The notes: generated by a model not told the origin, from the letters alone. A stretch of 64,000 nt of DNA from Tranquillimonas sp964472855 (GCA_964472855.1 CAYYMJ010000003.1:33836-97835); one strand, 5' to 3'. Positions 32,386-40,854 are shown, counted from the stretch's first letter. Made by a program: numbers and translations.

Positions 32386-33729
32386 TCAGCTCCACGGATA
32401 GGGGCTGTTGGAAACCGGATGAAGCTCGCCCTTGGCGAAACGGTCGAACCGGAAAGGTTTGAGCAGGTCCTGGGGCGTGCCCAGCACCTCGTCGGCGATC
32501 AGATGCCCGACACCGATCATCTTCCAGCCATGGTTGGAATCGGCGATGACGGTGGCGTTGTCGTGAAAATGGTCGAAGACCGGAAAGCTGTCGGCGGTAA
32601 AGCAGCCGATCCCGCCCGAGGCTTCGCGGTGATACCGGGGCATCTGCCCTTCATAGCGTTTCTGGCAGTGCGCCAGCGCCGACACCCACATATGCGCGAA
32701 CGCGTCCGATGACACGAACTCGGGGCTCGACGGGCCGTAGGGGTCGATCTGGACCTCGTAGGTCGGCGTTTCGACCACATAGGGCGACGCACCGCCCTGG
32801 ATGCCGCCAAAATGCCAGTCGGGCTTGTAATAGATGCCCCACATCTCGTCGGTGATCAGCGATCCGTCGACGGTTGATTTCAGCGGCGCGTCGGTATCGA
32901 CATGAATGACCGGCGGCAGCGAGCCGTCGTCGGCCTTGCCAAGCGCCGGGTCGATCTGCAGCACACCCTCTTCCAGTTGCCAGAACCGCCACATGTCGAC
33001 ATTGCTGACCAGCGTTCCGTCGGGCTGTTTGATGTCGATCTGGCGCGGCATGCCCAGCATGTCCCAGAAATCCCGCACCCAGGGCCCGGCGCCGATAATG
33101 ACACGTTCGCAGCCGATCGTGCCCTTGTCGGTCTCGACCGCCTGAATACTTTTCGATCCGCTCTCGGTAACGAATCCCTTGACCGTGGCGCCGGTCACGA
33201 TGCGGACGCCCAGCTTTTCAACCTTGTCCGCCAGCGCATAAAGCGTCTTGGTCTGGTTCGAAAAGCCGCCACGCTTTTCATGCAGGACCGAGGTGATGCC
33301 CTGCGCCTGCCAGTCGCCGAAGATACCGCGCATATAGCTGGTCGCGGCATTCCCGCCCTCGATAAAGACGCTTTCGTAGCCGATTTCCTGCTGCTGGGCA
33401 TGGATCGTGCCCACGTCTTCGCGCATGGATTCCGATGAAATCTGCATATAGCCGACCGGGTGAAAGGCCAGTCCCGCCGGATCGCTTTCCCAGACATCAG
33501 CCGAATGCGCCATCAGGCGGCGCATGGCCGGCTGGAAATAGTTGTTGCGCACCACGCCGCAGGCGACGCCGCTGGCCCCGGCGGCAAGGCCGGTCTTGTC
33601 GAGAATCACCACCTGCCCCTCGACCTGGTCGCCGCGTTCGAGCAGGCGCTCGGCCAGCTTCCAGGCCGTCGACAGGCCGTGAATGCCACAGCCGATGATT
33701 ACAAATCGCGCAGTTTCCGGGATGGCCAT
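32386..33729 (-). CDS. DAO-family FAD-dependent amine oxidoreductase
   Basis: This 447-residue flavoprotein has a Rossmann FAD motif at the N-terminus (FVIIGCGIHGLSTAWKLAE), then TGLAAGASGVACGVVRNNYF, and a C-terminal IGCFTADSFPVFD...HGWKMIGVG block typical of the D-amino acid / sarcosine oxidase family. Substrates are usually secondary or N-methyl amines or amino acids. It is distinct from mgdA, which lies in a four-subunit operon, and has no partner subunits of that type. ATG at 33729 follows AAGAAGG at long spacing. It is the first gene of the long minus-strand operon and is divergent from gntR. A role on dimethylamine-derived or N-methyl compounds is plausible but unproven. Confidence 0.85.
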   Translation of the reverse strand: MAIPETARFVIIGCGIHGLSTAWKLAERLLERGDQVEGQVVILDKTGLAAGASGVACGVVRNNYFQPAMRRLMAHSADVWESDPAGLAFHPVGYMQISSESMREDVGTIHAQQQEIGYESVFIEGGNAATSYMRGIFGDWQAQGITSVLHEKRGGFSNQTKTLYALADKVEKLGVRIVTGATVKGFVTESGSKSIQAVETDKGTIGCERVIIGAGPWVRDFWDMLGMPRQIDIKQPDGTLVSNVDMWRFWQLEEGVLQIDPALGKADDGSLPPVIHVDTDAPLKSTVDGSLITDEMWGIYYKPDWHFGGIQGGASPYVVETPTYEVQIDPYGPSSPEFVSSDAFAHMWVSALAHCQKRYEGQMPRYHREASGGIGCFTADSFPVFDHFHDNATVIADSNHGWKMIGVGHLIADEVLGTPQDLLKPFRFDRFAKGELHPVSNSPYPWS

Positions 33730-33793
33730 GGGCTGACGTGCCTTCTTGCAGATATCGGTTCGGGATTCCCCACTCGCCGCATAATTCCAATTG

Positions 33794-33874
33794 TGAGCCA
33801 AAAATCAATCCCAATTGAACCAAAGGGGGTAGCAATTTGCTGGCGGCCTGTTATTTTGGATCAACTTTGGCTCA
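33794..33874. promoter_or_regulatory. Divergent operator region with four TTTGGnTCA half-sites
   Basis: Between the flavoprotein and gntR starts lie TGAGCCAAA (33794-33802), TTGAACCAAA (33815-33824), TTTGGATCAA (33855-33864) and TTTGGCTCA (33866-33874). The first and last are perfect inverted repeats; the middle pair has one mismatch; all are symmetric about 33834-33840. This is the layout of an operator for a dimeric regulator, most simply the adjacent GntR protein. The same box recurs before amtB. Confidence 0.65.
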
Positions 33875-33893
33875 GACAGGCGGAAAAGGCGAC

Positions 33894-34568
33894 ATGAGCA
33901 GGCTTGGCGCGTCGGGCGTCGCGGACCAGATCCGACGGGGAATCATGCAAGGGCAGTTTCGCCTGCACGACCGGCTTCCGCCGTCACGGGATCTCGCCGC
34001 CAACTATGGGGTAGCCCGCAATACCCTGCGCGCGGCACTGCACACACTGGAACGCGAGGGGCTGGTCGAAACCCGCTCGGGCAGCGGCACCTATGTGGTG
34101 CACAACGGCGACCAGACCGCGCCGCGTGACCTGATCAACGCCAGCCCGCTGGCCCTGATGGACGCACGTTTCGCGCTGGAGCCACATATCTGCCGGCTGT
34201 GCGTGATGCATGGCGGACAGGCCGATTTCGACGAACTGGACCAGCTTTGCCGGACGATGGAGGCCGCCACCCGCGACGCCAACACCTTTTCCGACGCCGA
34301 CGCGCAGTTTCACCGCAAGCTGGCGATGACCACGCGCAACGACCTGCTGATCTGGATCATGGCCCAGATCAACAGCGTGCGGCTGCGCGAGGAATGGACG
34401 CTGATGCGCGGCCTGACCCTGACCGAGGACGTCATCGAGCTGTATAACGAACAGCACCGCCGGCTGCTGGGTGCGATCCGGTCGCGCCAGCCCGAAGCCG
34501 CCGCGACCTATATGAAGGCGCATCTGGAAACCGCGCGCCTGTCGCTGACGCGTGTGGCCGAAACCTGA
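33894..34568 (+). CDS. GntR-family transcriptional regulator (FadR/FCD type)
   Basis: This 224-residue regulator has an N-terminal winged helix (residues about 5-68: RLPPSRDLAANYGVARNTLR, ALHTLEREGLVETRSGSGTY) and an all-helical FCD ligand domain (LMDARFALEPHICRL, DAQFHRKLAMTTRNDLLI, EQHRRLLGAIRSRQPEAA) with Asp/His residues that bind a metal in this family. The ATG at 33894 has GGAAAAGG upstream. It is divergent from the amine operon across a symmetric TTTGGnTCA array, so it probably controls that operon and itself, and possibly amtB-gmaS. The effector is probably an amine-pathway carboxylate, which is a guess. Confidence 0.88.
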   Translation: MSRLGASGVADQIRRGIMQGQFRLHDRLPPSRDLAANYGVARNTLRAALHTLEREGLVETRSGSGTYVVHNGDQTAPRDLINASPLALMDARFALEPHICRLCVMHGGQADFDELDQLCRTMEAATRDANTFSDADAQFHRKLAMTTRNDLLIWIMAQINSVRLREEWTLMRGLTLTEDVIELYNEQHRRLLGAIRSRQPEAAATYMKAHLETARLSLTRVAET

Positions 34569-34572
34569 CCGT

Positions 34573-35292
34573 TCAGCGCCGCGCGGTCATCTGCAACCAG
34601 TTGATATAGAAACGTTCCGCCATCTCGTTGAACGCGGCCAGGTGCCGGCTCACGGCCTGTTCCAGCAGCGCGTCGCCGCCGGCGCCCAGCGCCGTTTCCA
34701 GCGCCGTGGCATAGGCCGGAATCCGGGTCCAGTTGCGCACCGTGTCGGCCTCGACCTCAAGGTGAAACTGGACCGACGCCGCGCGGGTCTGCCAGATCAT
34801 GGCCTGCACCGCACAGGCTGGCGACGTGGCAAGGCAACGCGCCCCGGCGGGCATTTGCGTGACCTCGGCGCTGTGCCACTGAAGGCAGGGAAACGAATCG
34901 GGCAGACCGTCGAACAGCACGCCCTCGGCCCCGGTCTCGGTCAGGCCAACGTCCATCACGCCGATCTCGGGGCGCTCGGCCGGGCCAACCGTGCCGCCCA
35001 GTGCCTCGGCCAGCAACTGGTGCCCAAGGCACAGGCCCAGATACGGAATGCCACGTTCGGCCACTGCGTCGCGGATAAGGGCCTTTTCCGCCGCGAGCCA
35101 TGGAAACTGCTCTTCCTGCCACGTGTCCATCGGCCCGCCCAGCACCCACAGCGCGTCATAGCCTTCCAGCGGGCGCAGCGGTTCGCCCGCGTCCAGCTCG
35201 ATCGCGTCATACTGGTGCCCGTCCTGCGACAGGAACTCGCGAAACACGCCGGGATGTTCGGCAGCGGCATGCTGAAGCACGAGAATCTTCAT
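34573..35292 (-). CDS. Class I glutamine amidotransferase-like protein
   Basis: This 239-residue protein has the GATase1 fold: VLGGPMDTW, the nucleophile Cys in YLGLCLGHQLLAEALGG, QWHSAEV, and the His-x-Glu of the triad in QFHLEVE. It resembles the stand-alone GMP-synthase-like amidotransferases, some of which hydrolyse gamma-glutamyl amides. It overlaps the stop of the GlxA-type regulator by ATGA and is convergent with gntR (4 bp gap). The context suggests action on a gamma-glutamylamide such as gamma-glutamylmethylamide; this is inference. Confidence 0.82.
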   Translation of the reverse strand: MKILVLQHAAAEHPGVFREFLSQDGHQYDAIELDAGEPLRPLEGYDALWVLGGPMDTWQEEQFPWLAAEKALIRDAVAERGIPYLGLCLGHQLLAEALGGTVGPAERPEIGVMDVGLTETGAEGVLFDGLPDSFPCLQWHSAEVTQMPAGARCLATSPACAVQAMIWQTRAASVQFHLEVEADTVRNWTRIPAYATALETALGAGGDALLEQAVSRHLAAFNEMAERFYINWLQMTARR

Positions 35293-36287
35293 CGGGTCTC
35301 TCCCTGATTGCGCAGACCATCCAGCCCGAGGCGCCGGTGCTCGGACGGCGAATGTCCGAACTGTTCCTTGAAGGCAAATGAAAAATGCGCCGCGTTGCTG
35401 AAGCCGGTGGCCGAAGCGACCTCGGCAACCCGCAGCGGCGAACGGTTCAGCAGGTCGCGCGCCAGGGTCAGGCGCATGCGCCGGTAATAGGCCATGGTGC
35501 TTTCGCCCAACCGGTCGCGGAACAGGCGGTTCAACTGCCGGCCCGTCACCCCGGCCAGTTGGGCCAGCTGTTCCAGCGTCAGGGGGTCGGACAGGTGATC
35601 GTCGATGGCGCCGACCACGTCCAGCAGCGGCCCCGGCGGCAGGCCCGTGCGCTCGGACAGGCCGCCGCGCTGGGGGGCGCCGGCCTGCCGGATCTCGGTA
35701 TGCAGGAACCAGTCGCTGACCAGCCGCGCAAACCCGGCCCCCTCGCGTTGGGCCATCAGCGCGTGGATCATGTCCAGCGGCGCGGTGCCGCCGCCACAGG
35801 TCACGCGGTCGCGGTCGATCACGTAAAGCCGCCGTTCCAGCAGAAGCTCGGGCGCGATCTCGGCCAGCGCGGTGGCATGTTCCCAATGCACCGTCATGCG
35901 CCGGCCCTGCATCAGCCCGGCCAGCGCCAGAACCACCGGCCCGCCCGACACCCCGCCGATCTGCGTGCCGTCCAGTGCCATCTGGCGCAACCACGCGCCA
36001 AGCTCGCCGCCGGTGTGCACGAACGGATCGCCCCCGGACACGACCACCAGCAAATCCAGCCGCGGCCGCGCCGTTTTCGAGATGACCTCGGCCGCCACGC
36101 TGCCCGCGCCCGAGCTTTGCACCGTCGCCCCCAGACCAAAGTGACGCACCCGGTAAAGATCGCGCTGGCCCAGCAGGTTGGCGGCCCGGAACGGTTCGAC
36201 ACAGCAGGCATACGACATCATCGCGAACCCCGGCAGCGGCAGGATCCCGACCTCGAAAGCCGGCTGGATGGGCGCGTGGATGTCCAT
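35289..36287 (-). CDS. GlxA-family AraC-type transcriptional regulator
   Basis: This 332-residue regulator joins a DJ-1/PfpI-like amidotransferase-type sensor domain (about 1-200: VGILPLPGFAMMSYACCVEP, DLLVVVSGGDPF, GGVSGGPVVLALAGLM) to a C-terminal AraC helix-turn-helix pair (about 225-325: LTLEQLAQLAGVTGRQLNRL, VAEVASATGFSNAAHFSFAF). This is the GlxA/GbdR/ArgR layout used to control amine and betaine catabolism. It is divergent from mgdA, 82 bp apart, with 21-bp direct repeats between, so it is the likely activator of mgdABCD. The ATG at 36287 was chosen because the domain begins there; coding upstream would overlap mgdA. Confidence 0.88.
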   Translation of the reverse strand: MDIHAPIQPAFEVGILPLPGFAMMSYACCVEPFRAANLLGQRDLYRVRHFGLGATVQSSGAGSVAAEVISKTARPRLDLLVVVSGGDPFVHTGGELGAWLRQMALDGTQIGGVSGGPVVLALAGLMQGRRMTVHWEHATALAEIAPELLLERRLYVIDRDRVTCGGGTAPLDMIHALMAQREGAGFARLVSDWFLHTEIRQAGAPQRGGLSERTGLPPGPLLDVVGAIDDHLSDPLTLEQLAQLAGVTGRQLNRLFRDRLGESTMAYYRRMRLTLARDLLNRSPLRVAEVASATGFSNAAHFSFAFKEQFGHSPSEHRRLGLDGLRNQGETR

Positions 36288-36320
36288 TTTCCGAACATAG
36301 ATGTCCGGTTCTCGAATAGG
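36279..36320. promoter_or_regulatory. Two 21-bp direct repeats, candidate AraC-type activator site for mgdABCD
   Basis: GATGTCC(A/G)... begins at 36279 and again at 36300. The two 21-bp units agree at 14 of 21 positions (shared GATGTCC, TT, CGAA). Direct repeats two helical turns apart are typical of AraC-family binding. The first unit overlaps the start codon of the regulator gene, which would suit autoregulation. Confidence 0.5.
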
Positions 36321-36369
36321 CAAGGTGCGGCTTTGCTGAAATGGTCGCCCGCAACCATCGGAGTTGGGC

Positions 36370-37620
36370 ATGCGCTATTCGGCACTGAAGATCCTGAAAG
36401 AGGGGCTGACCGGCAACAAGGGCTGGAAACCCGCCTGGCGCGAGCCCGAGCCCAAGGCGGAATATGACATCATCATCATCGGCGGCGGCGGTCACGGGCT
36501 GGCCACGGCCTACTACCTGTCGAACCGCTTTGGCATCTCGAACGTGGCGGTCATCGAAAAGGGCTGGCTGGGGTCGGGCAATATCGGGCGCAACACCACG
36601 ATCATCCGCTCGAACTATCTGCTCGAGGGCAACCAGCCGTTTTACGAGTTGTCCATGCAGCTGTGGGAAGGGCTGGAACAGGATTTCAACTATAACGCCA
36701 TGGTCAGCCAGCGCGGGATCCTGAACCTGATCCACTCGGACCCGCAGCGCGACGCCTTTGCCCGCCGCGCCAACGCCATGCAGATTTCCAACGCCGGCTC
36801 GGTCCTGCTGGGGCCGGACGAGATTCGCCGCAAGGTGCCCTTCCTCGACTATGACAATGCCCGCTTTCCCATTCAGGGCGCCCTGTGGCAGCCGCGCGGC
36901 GGCACGGTGCGCCACGATGCGGTGGCCTGGGGTTATGCCCGCGGCGCCGACCGCAAGGGTGTGGACATCATCCAGAATTGCGAGGTCACGGGCATCGACG
37001 TCGAAGACGGCGTTGTCCGGGGCGTGCAAACCGCCCGCGGCCCGATCCGCGCCAGGAAGGTCGCCATGTGCGCCGCCGGCAACTCCAGCCGGGTCGCCGC
37101 CATGGCCGGTATGCGCCTGCCCATCGAATCCCACGTGCTGCAGGCCTTCGTGACCGAGGGGCTGAAGCCCACCCTGCCCGGCGTCATCACCTTCGGGGCC
37201 GGTCATTTCTATGTCAGCCAGTCCGACAAGGGCGGGCTGGTGTTTGGCGGCGATATCGACGGCTACAACACCTACGCCCAGCGCGGCAACCTGCCGGTGG
37301 TTGAAGACGTGTGCGAAGGCGGCATGGCCATCATGCCGATGATCGGGCGGGCCCGGCTGTTGCGCATGTGGGGCGGGCTGATGGACATGTCGATGGACGG
37401 CAGCCCCGTCATCGACCGCACCCATATCGACGGGCTCTACGCCAATTTCGGCTGGTGCTATGGCGGCTTCAAGGCCACGCCGGCCAGCGGCTTTTGCTAT
37501 GCCCACCTGCTGGCACGCGACGAACCCCACGCTACCGCGCGCTTCTTCCGGCTCGACCGGTTCCGCCGCGGCGGCATGATCGACGAAAAGGGCGTTGGCG
37601 CCCAGCCGAACCTGCACTGA
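36370..37620 (+). CDS. mgdA: N-methylglutamate dehydrogenase subunit A (sarcosine oxidase beta-like)
   Basis: This 416-residue flavoprotein is homologous to the beta subunit of heterotetrameric sarcosine oxidase. It has the FAD motif IIIIGGGGHGLATAYYLS (34-51), NIGRNTTIIRSNYL (71-84), and LWQPRGGTVRHDAVAW (172-187), where the RHD probably carries the FMN-linking His of the family. It should oxidise the N-methyl group of N-methylglutamate at the MgdA-MgdC interface. GGAG is 7 bp before the ATG. It heads the order beta-delta-alpha-gamma, the standard mgdABCD arrangement; true sarcosine oxidase (soxBDAG) is the alternative, less likely beside gmaS and mgs genes. Confidence 0.8.
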   Translation: MRYSALKILKEGLTGNKGWKPAWREPEPKAEYDIIIIGGGGHGLATAYYLSNRFGISNVAVIEKGWLGSGNIGRNTTIIRSNYLLEGNQPFYELSMQLWEGLEQDFNYNAMVSQRGILNLIHSDPQRDAFARRANAMQISNAGSVLLGPDEIRRKVPFLDYDNARFPIQGALWQPRGGTVRHDAVAWGYARGADRKGVDIIQNCEVTGIDVEDGVVRGVQTARGPIRARKVAMCAAGNSSRVAAMAGMRLPIESHVLQAFVTEGLKPTLPGVITFGAGHFYVSQSDKGGLVFGGDIDGYNTYAQRGNLPVVEDVCEGGMAIMPMIGRARLLRMWGGLMDMSMDGSPVIDRTHIDGLYANFGWCYGGFKATPASGFCYAHLLARDEPHATARFFRLDRFRRGGMIDEKGVGAQPNLH

Positions 37621-37630
37621 GGACAGCGCA

Positions 37631-37918
37631 ATGATCATCAATCACCCCCTTCTTGGGCCCCGCGACGGTTCGGAGTTTGTGGTCCTTGGCGACGCCTCGC
37701 TGATCGACCGGCCGAATTGGCAGGCCGAGGACGCGCAGGCGCAGTTCCACGAGTATCTCTATCTGCGCGACAACCCGGCCGGCGAGCATCGCGAGCTTTG
37801 GTATCACGAACAGGGCGACCGGTCGTGGCTGGTGGTGACCCGCAACACGCTGACCCACGCCGTCACCTCGGTTGAACTGGCCCGGGATGTCGCGCGCGCA
37901 AGGGGGCGGTCGAGATGA
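37631..37918 (+). CDS. mgdB: N-methylglutamate dehydrogenase subunit B (sarcosine oxidase delta-like)
   Basis: This 95-residue protein matches the delta subunit of tetrameric sarcosine oxidase: HPLLGPRDGSEFVVLGDA at the start, then FHEYLYLRDNPAGEHRELWY. In sarcosine oxidase the delta chain binds zinc through two Cys in C-P-x-C-G-P-R and a His/Cys pair in H-x-x-G-C. Here the first motif reads H-P-L-L-G-P-R and the second H-E-Q-G-D, so three of four ligands are absent. It starts 10 bp after mgdA and overlaps mgdC by ATGA. Confidence 0.8.
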   Translation: MIINHPLLGPRDGSEFVVLGDASLIDRPNWQAEDAQAQFHEYLYLRDNPAGEHRELWYHEQGDRSWLVVTRNTLTHAVTSVELARDVARARGRSR

Positions 37919-40854
37919 GCCAGTCACATCGCATCACCGGCGGTCTGGTCAATCGCGACCAGACGCTGACCTTCGACTTCAACGGCCGAAAGTTGCAGGG
38001 TTATCAGGGCGATACCCTGGCGTCGGCCCTGCTGGCCAACGGGCAGACGCTGGTTGGCCGGTCGTTCAAATATCACCGGCCGCGGGGCATCTTTTCCGCC
38101 GGTTCGGAAGAGCCCAACGCCCTGGTGCAGTTGCGCCGCGGCGCCCATCAGGAGCCCAACACCCGCGCCACCGTGGCCGAGCTGTTCGACGGCCTGTCGG
38201 CCACCAGCCAGAACCACCGCGGCAGCCTGGAACACGACCTGATGAGCGTGACCGACCTGTTCGCGCCCTTCCTCAGCGCCGGCTTCTACTACAAGACATT
38301 CATGTGGCCGCGGGCGTTCTGGGAAAAGCTCTATGAACCCGCGATCCGGATGTCGGCCGGGCTTGGGCGCCTGTCGATGCAACCCGACCCCGACATCTAT
38401 GACCACGGTTTTCTGCACTGCGACCTGCTGGTCATCGGCGCGGGCCCGGCCGGGCTGTCGGCGGCGCTGGCGGCCGGGCGGTCGGGCGCGCGGGTGATCC
38501 TGGCCGACGAAGACTTTTGCATGGGCGGGCGCCTGCTGGCCGAAACCCACGCCATCGACGATGCGCCGGGTCACGCATGGGCCGATACCGCGCTGGCGGA
38601 ACTGGCGGCGATGCCCAACGTGCAACTGATGACGCGCACCACGGTTTACGGCGTCTACGACCACGGCGTGCACGGTGCGCTGGAACGCAGGACCGACCAT
38701 CTGCCCACCAGTGGCGGCAAGCCGCGGCAGGTGCTGTGGCGCATCTTTGCGCGGCGGTCGATCCTGGCTGCCGGCGCCACCGAACGCTCGGTCGCGTTCC
38801 GCGACAACGATCGCCCCGGCATCATGCTGGCCGGCGCCGTGCGCGCCTATGCCAACCGCTTTGGCGTGGCCCCGGGCAAGCGGGTGGCGGTGTTCACCAA
38901 CAACGACGACGGCTGGCGCACGGCCGCGGACCTCAGGGCGCTGGGCGTGCATGTCACGGCGGTTGTCGACGCCCGGCCCGACTGCGCCATGTCGCTGGAC
39001 GGTGTGACGTCATTCAAGGGCGCGGTGGTCACCGGCACGCAGGGGCGCAAGGCGCTGACCGGCGTCACCGTTGACGGCGACCGGCGCATCGCCACCGATT
39101 GCCTGGCCGTCGCCGGGGGCTGGAGCCCCAATGTCCACCTGACCTGCCACCAGCGCGGCCGGCCCGCCTGGCGCGACGACATCGCCGCCTTTGTGCCCGG
39201 CGGCACCCTGCCCGAGGGCCAGCATGTCGCCGGCGCCGCCAATGGCCGGATGACGCTGGCCGCCGCAATGGCCGAAGGCCGCGACGTCGCGGCCTCGGTC
39301 GTTGCCGACCTGGGCCTTGCCCCCGCCGCCGCCGACGTGCCCCGCACCAGCGACGAACCGTCGGCCATCAGCGCCTTCTGGCACGTCAGGGCCAAGGGCC
39401 GCGCCTGGGTCGACCTGCAGAACGACGTGACCGCCAAGGACATCTACCAGTCGCGGGCCGAGGGCTATCGGTCGGTCGAATTGCTCAAGCGCTATACCAC
39501 GATGGGCATGGCCACCGATCAGGGCAAGACCGCCAACGTGCTGGGGCTGGCGATCCTGGCCGAGGCCGCCGGGCGCAGTATTCCCGAGACCGGGACAACC
39601 ATCTTCCGCCCGCCCTACAACCCGGTGCCCATCGGCGCCTTTGCCGGGCGGGCGCGCGGCAAGGATTTCCGCCCCTACCGCCTGACCCCCAGCCACGACT
39701 GGGCCACCGAACAGGGCGCGACCTTTGTCACCACCGGCGCATGGCTGCGGGCCCAGTGGTTCGCCCGGCCGGGCGAAAAGGGCTGGCGCGACAGCGTTGA
39801 CCGCGAGGTCATGCAGACCCGAGCCTCGGTCGGGGTGTGCGATGTCTCGACCCTGGGCAAGATCGACGTTCAGGGCCGCGACGCGGCCGAGTTCCTGAAC
39901 AAGATCTACGCCAACGGTTTCGCCAAGCTGGCGGTCGGCAAGGTGCGCTATGGCCTGATGCTGCGCGAAGACGGCATCTGCTATGACGACGGCACCACTG
40001 CGCGCCTGTCGGAAACACATTTCGTGATGACCACCACCACCGCCAACGCGGTCACGGTGTTCCGCAACATGGAGTTTGCCCGTCAGGCGCTGTGGCCCGA
40101 TCTTGACGTTCACCTGATTTCAACCACCGATGGCTGGGCCCAGTTTGCCGTGGCCGGGCCGAATGCGCGCGCGCTGCTGTCGAAGGTTGTCGACGATCTC
40201 GACCTGTCGAACGACGGCTTTCCGTTCATGGCCTGTGGCGAATGCACGGTCTGCGGCGGCACGCCGGGGCGGCTGTTCCGCATCTCGTTCTCGGGCGAAC
40301 TGGCCTACGAGGTCGCGGTTCCGGCCCGCTTTGCCGATGCCATGATCCGGGCCCTGATGGCGGCGGGCGAAGAGTATGACGTCGTTCCCTATGGCACCGA
40401 AGCTCTGGGCGTGATGCGCATCGAAAAGGGCCACTTTGCCGGTAACGAGCTGACCGGGCAGACCACCGGCCAGATGCTGGGCCTGGGCAAGATGATCTCG
40501 AAGAAGAAGGATTCGATCGGCTCGACCCTGTCCGAGCGTGAAGACATGAACAGCGACGCCATGCTGCATTACGTGGGCTTCCGCCCGGTCGACCGCAGCG
40601 TTGTGCTGAACGCCGGGGCGCATTTCTTTACCACGGGCGACAGCATCACCATGGCGACCGATCAGGGCTGGATGACCTCTGTCGCCTACAGCCCCGAGCT
40701 TGGGCATTCCGTGGGGCTGGGCTTTCTCAAACAGGGCCGGTCGCGCAAGGGCGAAGTGGTGCGGGCGCATGACCCGGCGCGCGGCAAGGACACGCTGGTC
40801 GAAGTTTGTTCGGCCCATCACATCGACCCTGAAGGAGCGCGCCAACGTGGCTGA
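37915..40854 (+). CDS. mgdC: N-methylglutamate dehydrogenase subunit C (sarcosine oxidase alpha-like)
   Basis: This 979-residue protein follows the sarcosine oxidase alpha layout. Residues about 15-105 form the N-terminal ferredoxin-like domain without iron-sulfur cysteines (GYQGDTLASALLANG, SFKYHRPRGIFSAG). About 165-300 is a Rossmann NAD(P)/FAD domain (LLVIGAGPAGLSAALAAGRS). From about 600 on it is GcvT-like and binds tetrahydrofolate (VGVCDVSTLGKIDVQGRDAA, RIEKGHFAGNELTGQTTG). It receives formaldehyde from the beta-subunit site and makes 5,10-methylene-tetrahydrofolate. Length equals that of the family. Confidence 0.82.
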   Translation: MSQSHRITGGLVNRDQTLTFDFNGRKLQGYQGDTLASALLANGQTLVGRSFKYHRPRGIFSAGSEEPNALVQLRRGAHQEPNTRATVAELFDGLSATSQNHRGSLEHDLMSVTDLFAPFLSAGFYYKTFMWPRAFWEKLYEPAIRMSAGLGRLSMQPDPDIYDHGFLHCDLLVIGAGPAGLSAALAAGRSGARVILADEDFCMGGRLLAETHAIDDAPGHAWADTALAELAAMPNVQLMTRTTVYGVYDHGVHGALERRTDHLPTSGGKPRQVLWRIFARRSILAAGATERSVAFRDNDRPGIMLAGAVRAYANRFGVAPGKRVAVFTNNDDGWRTAADLRALGVHVTAVVDARPDCAMSLDGVTSFKGAVVTGTQGRKALTGVTVDGDRRIATDCLAVAGGWSPNVHLTCHQRGRPAWRDDIAAFVPGGTLPEGQHVAGAANGRMTLAAAMAEGRDVAASVVADLGLAPAAADVPRTSDEPSAISAFWHVRAKGRAWVDLQNDVTAKDIYQSRAEGYRSVELLKRYTTMGMATDQGKTANVLGLAILAEAAGRSIPETGTTIFRPPYNPVPIGAFAGRARGKDFRPYRLTPSHDWATEQGATFVTTGAWLRAQWFARPGEKGWRDSVDREVMQTRASVGVCDVSTLGKIDVQGRDAAEFLNKIYANGFAKLAVGKVRYGLMLREDGICYDDGTTARLSETHFVMTTTTANAVTVFRNMEFARQALWPDLDVHLISTTDGWAQFAVAGPNARALLSKVVDDLDLSNDGFPFMACGECTVCGGTPGRLFRISFSGELAYEVAVPARFADAMIRALMAAGEEYDVVPYGTEALGVMRIEKGHFAGNELTGQTTGQMLGLGKMISKKKDSIGSTLSEREDMNSDAMLHYVGFRPVDRSVVLNAGAHFFTTGDSITMATDQGWMTSVAYSPELGHSVGLGFLKQGRSRKGEVVRAHDPARGKDTLVEVCSAHHIDPEGARQRG

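Noticed and set aside
34573..37641. A single minus-strand reading frame of about 1022 codons
   Set aside because: Only the part from 35292 to 34573 matches a real family; the rest is antisense to mgdA and overlaps the AraC-type regulator in another frame. Long antisense frames are common in such GC-rich DNA.
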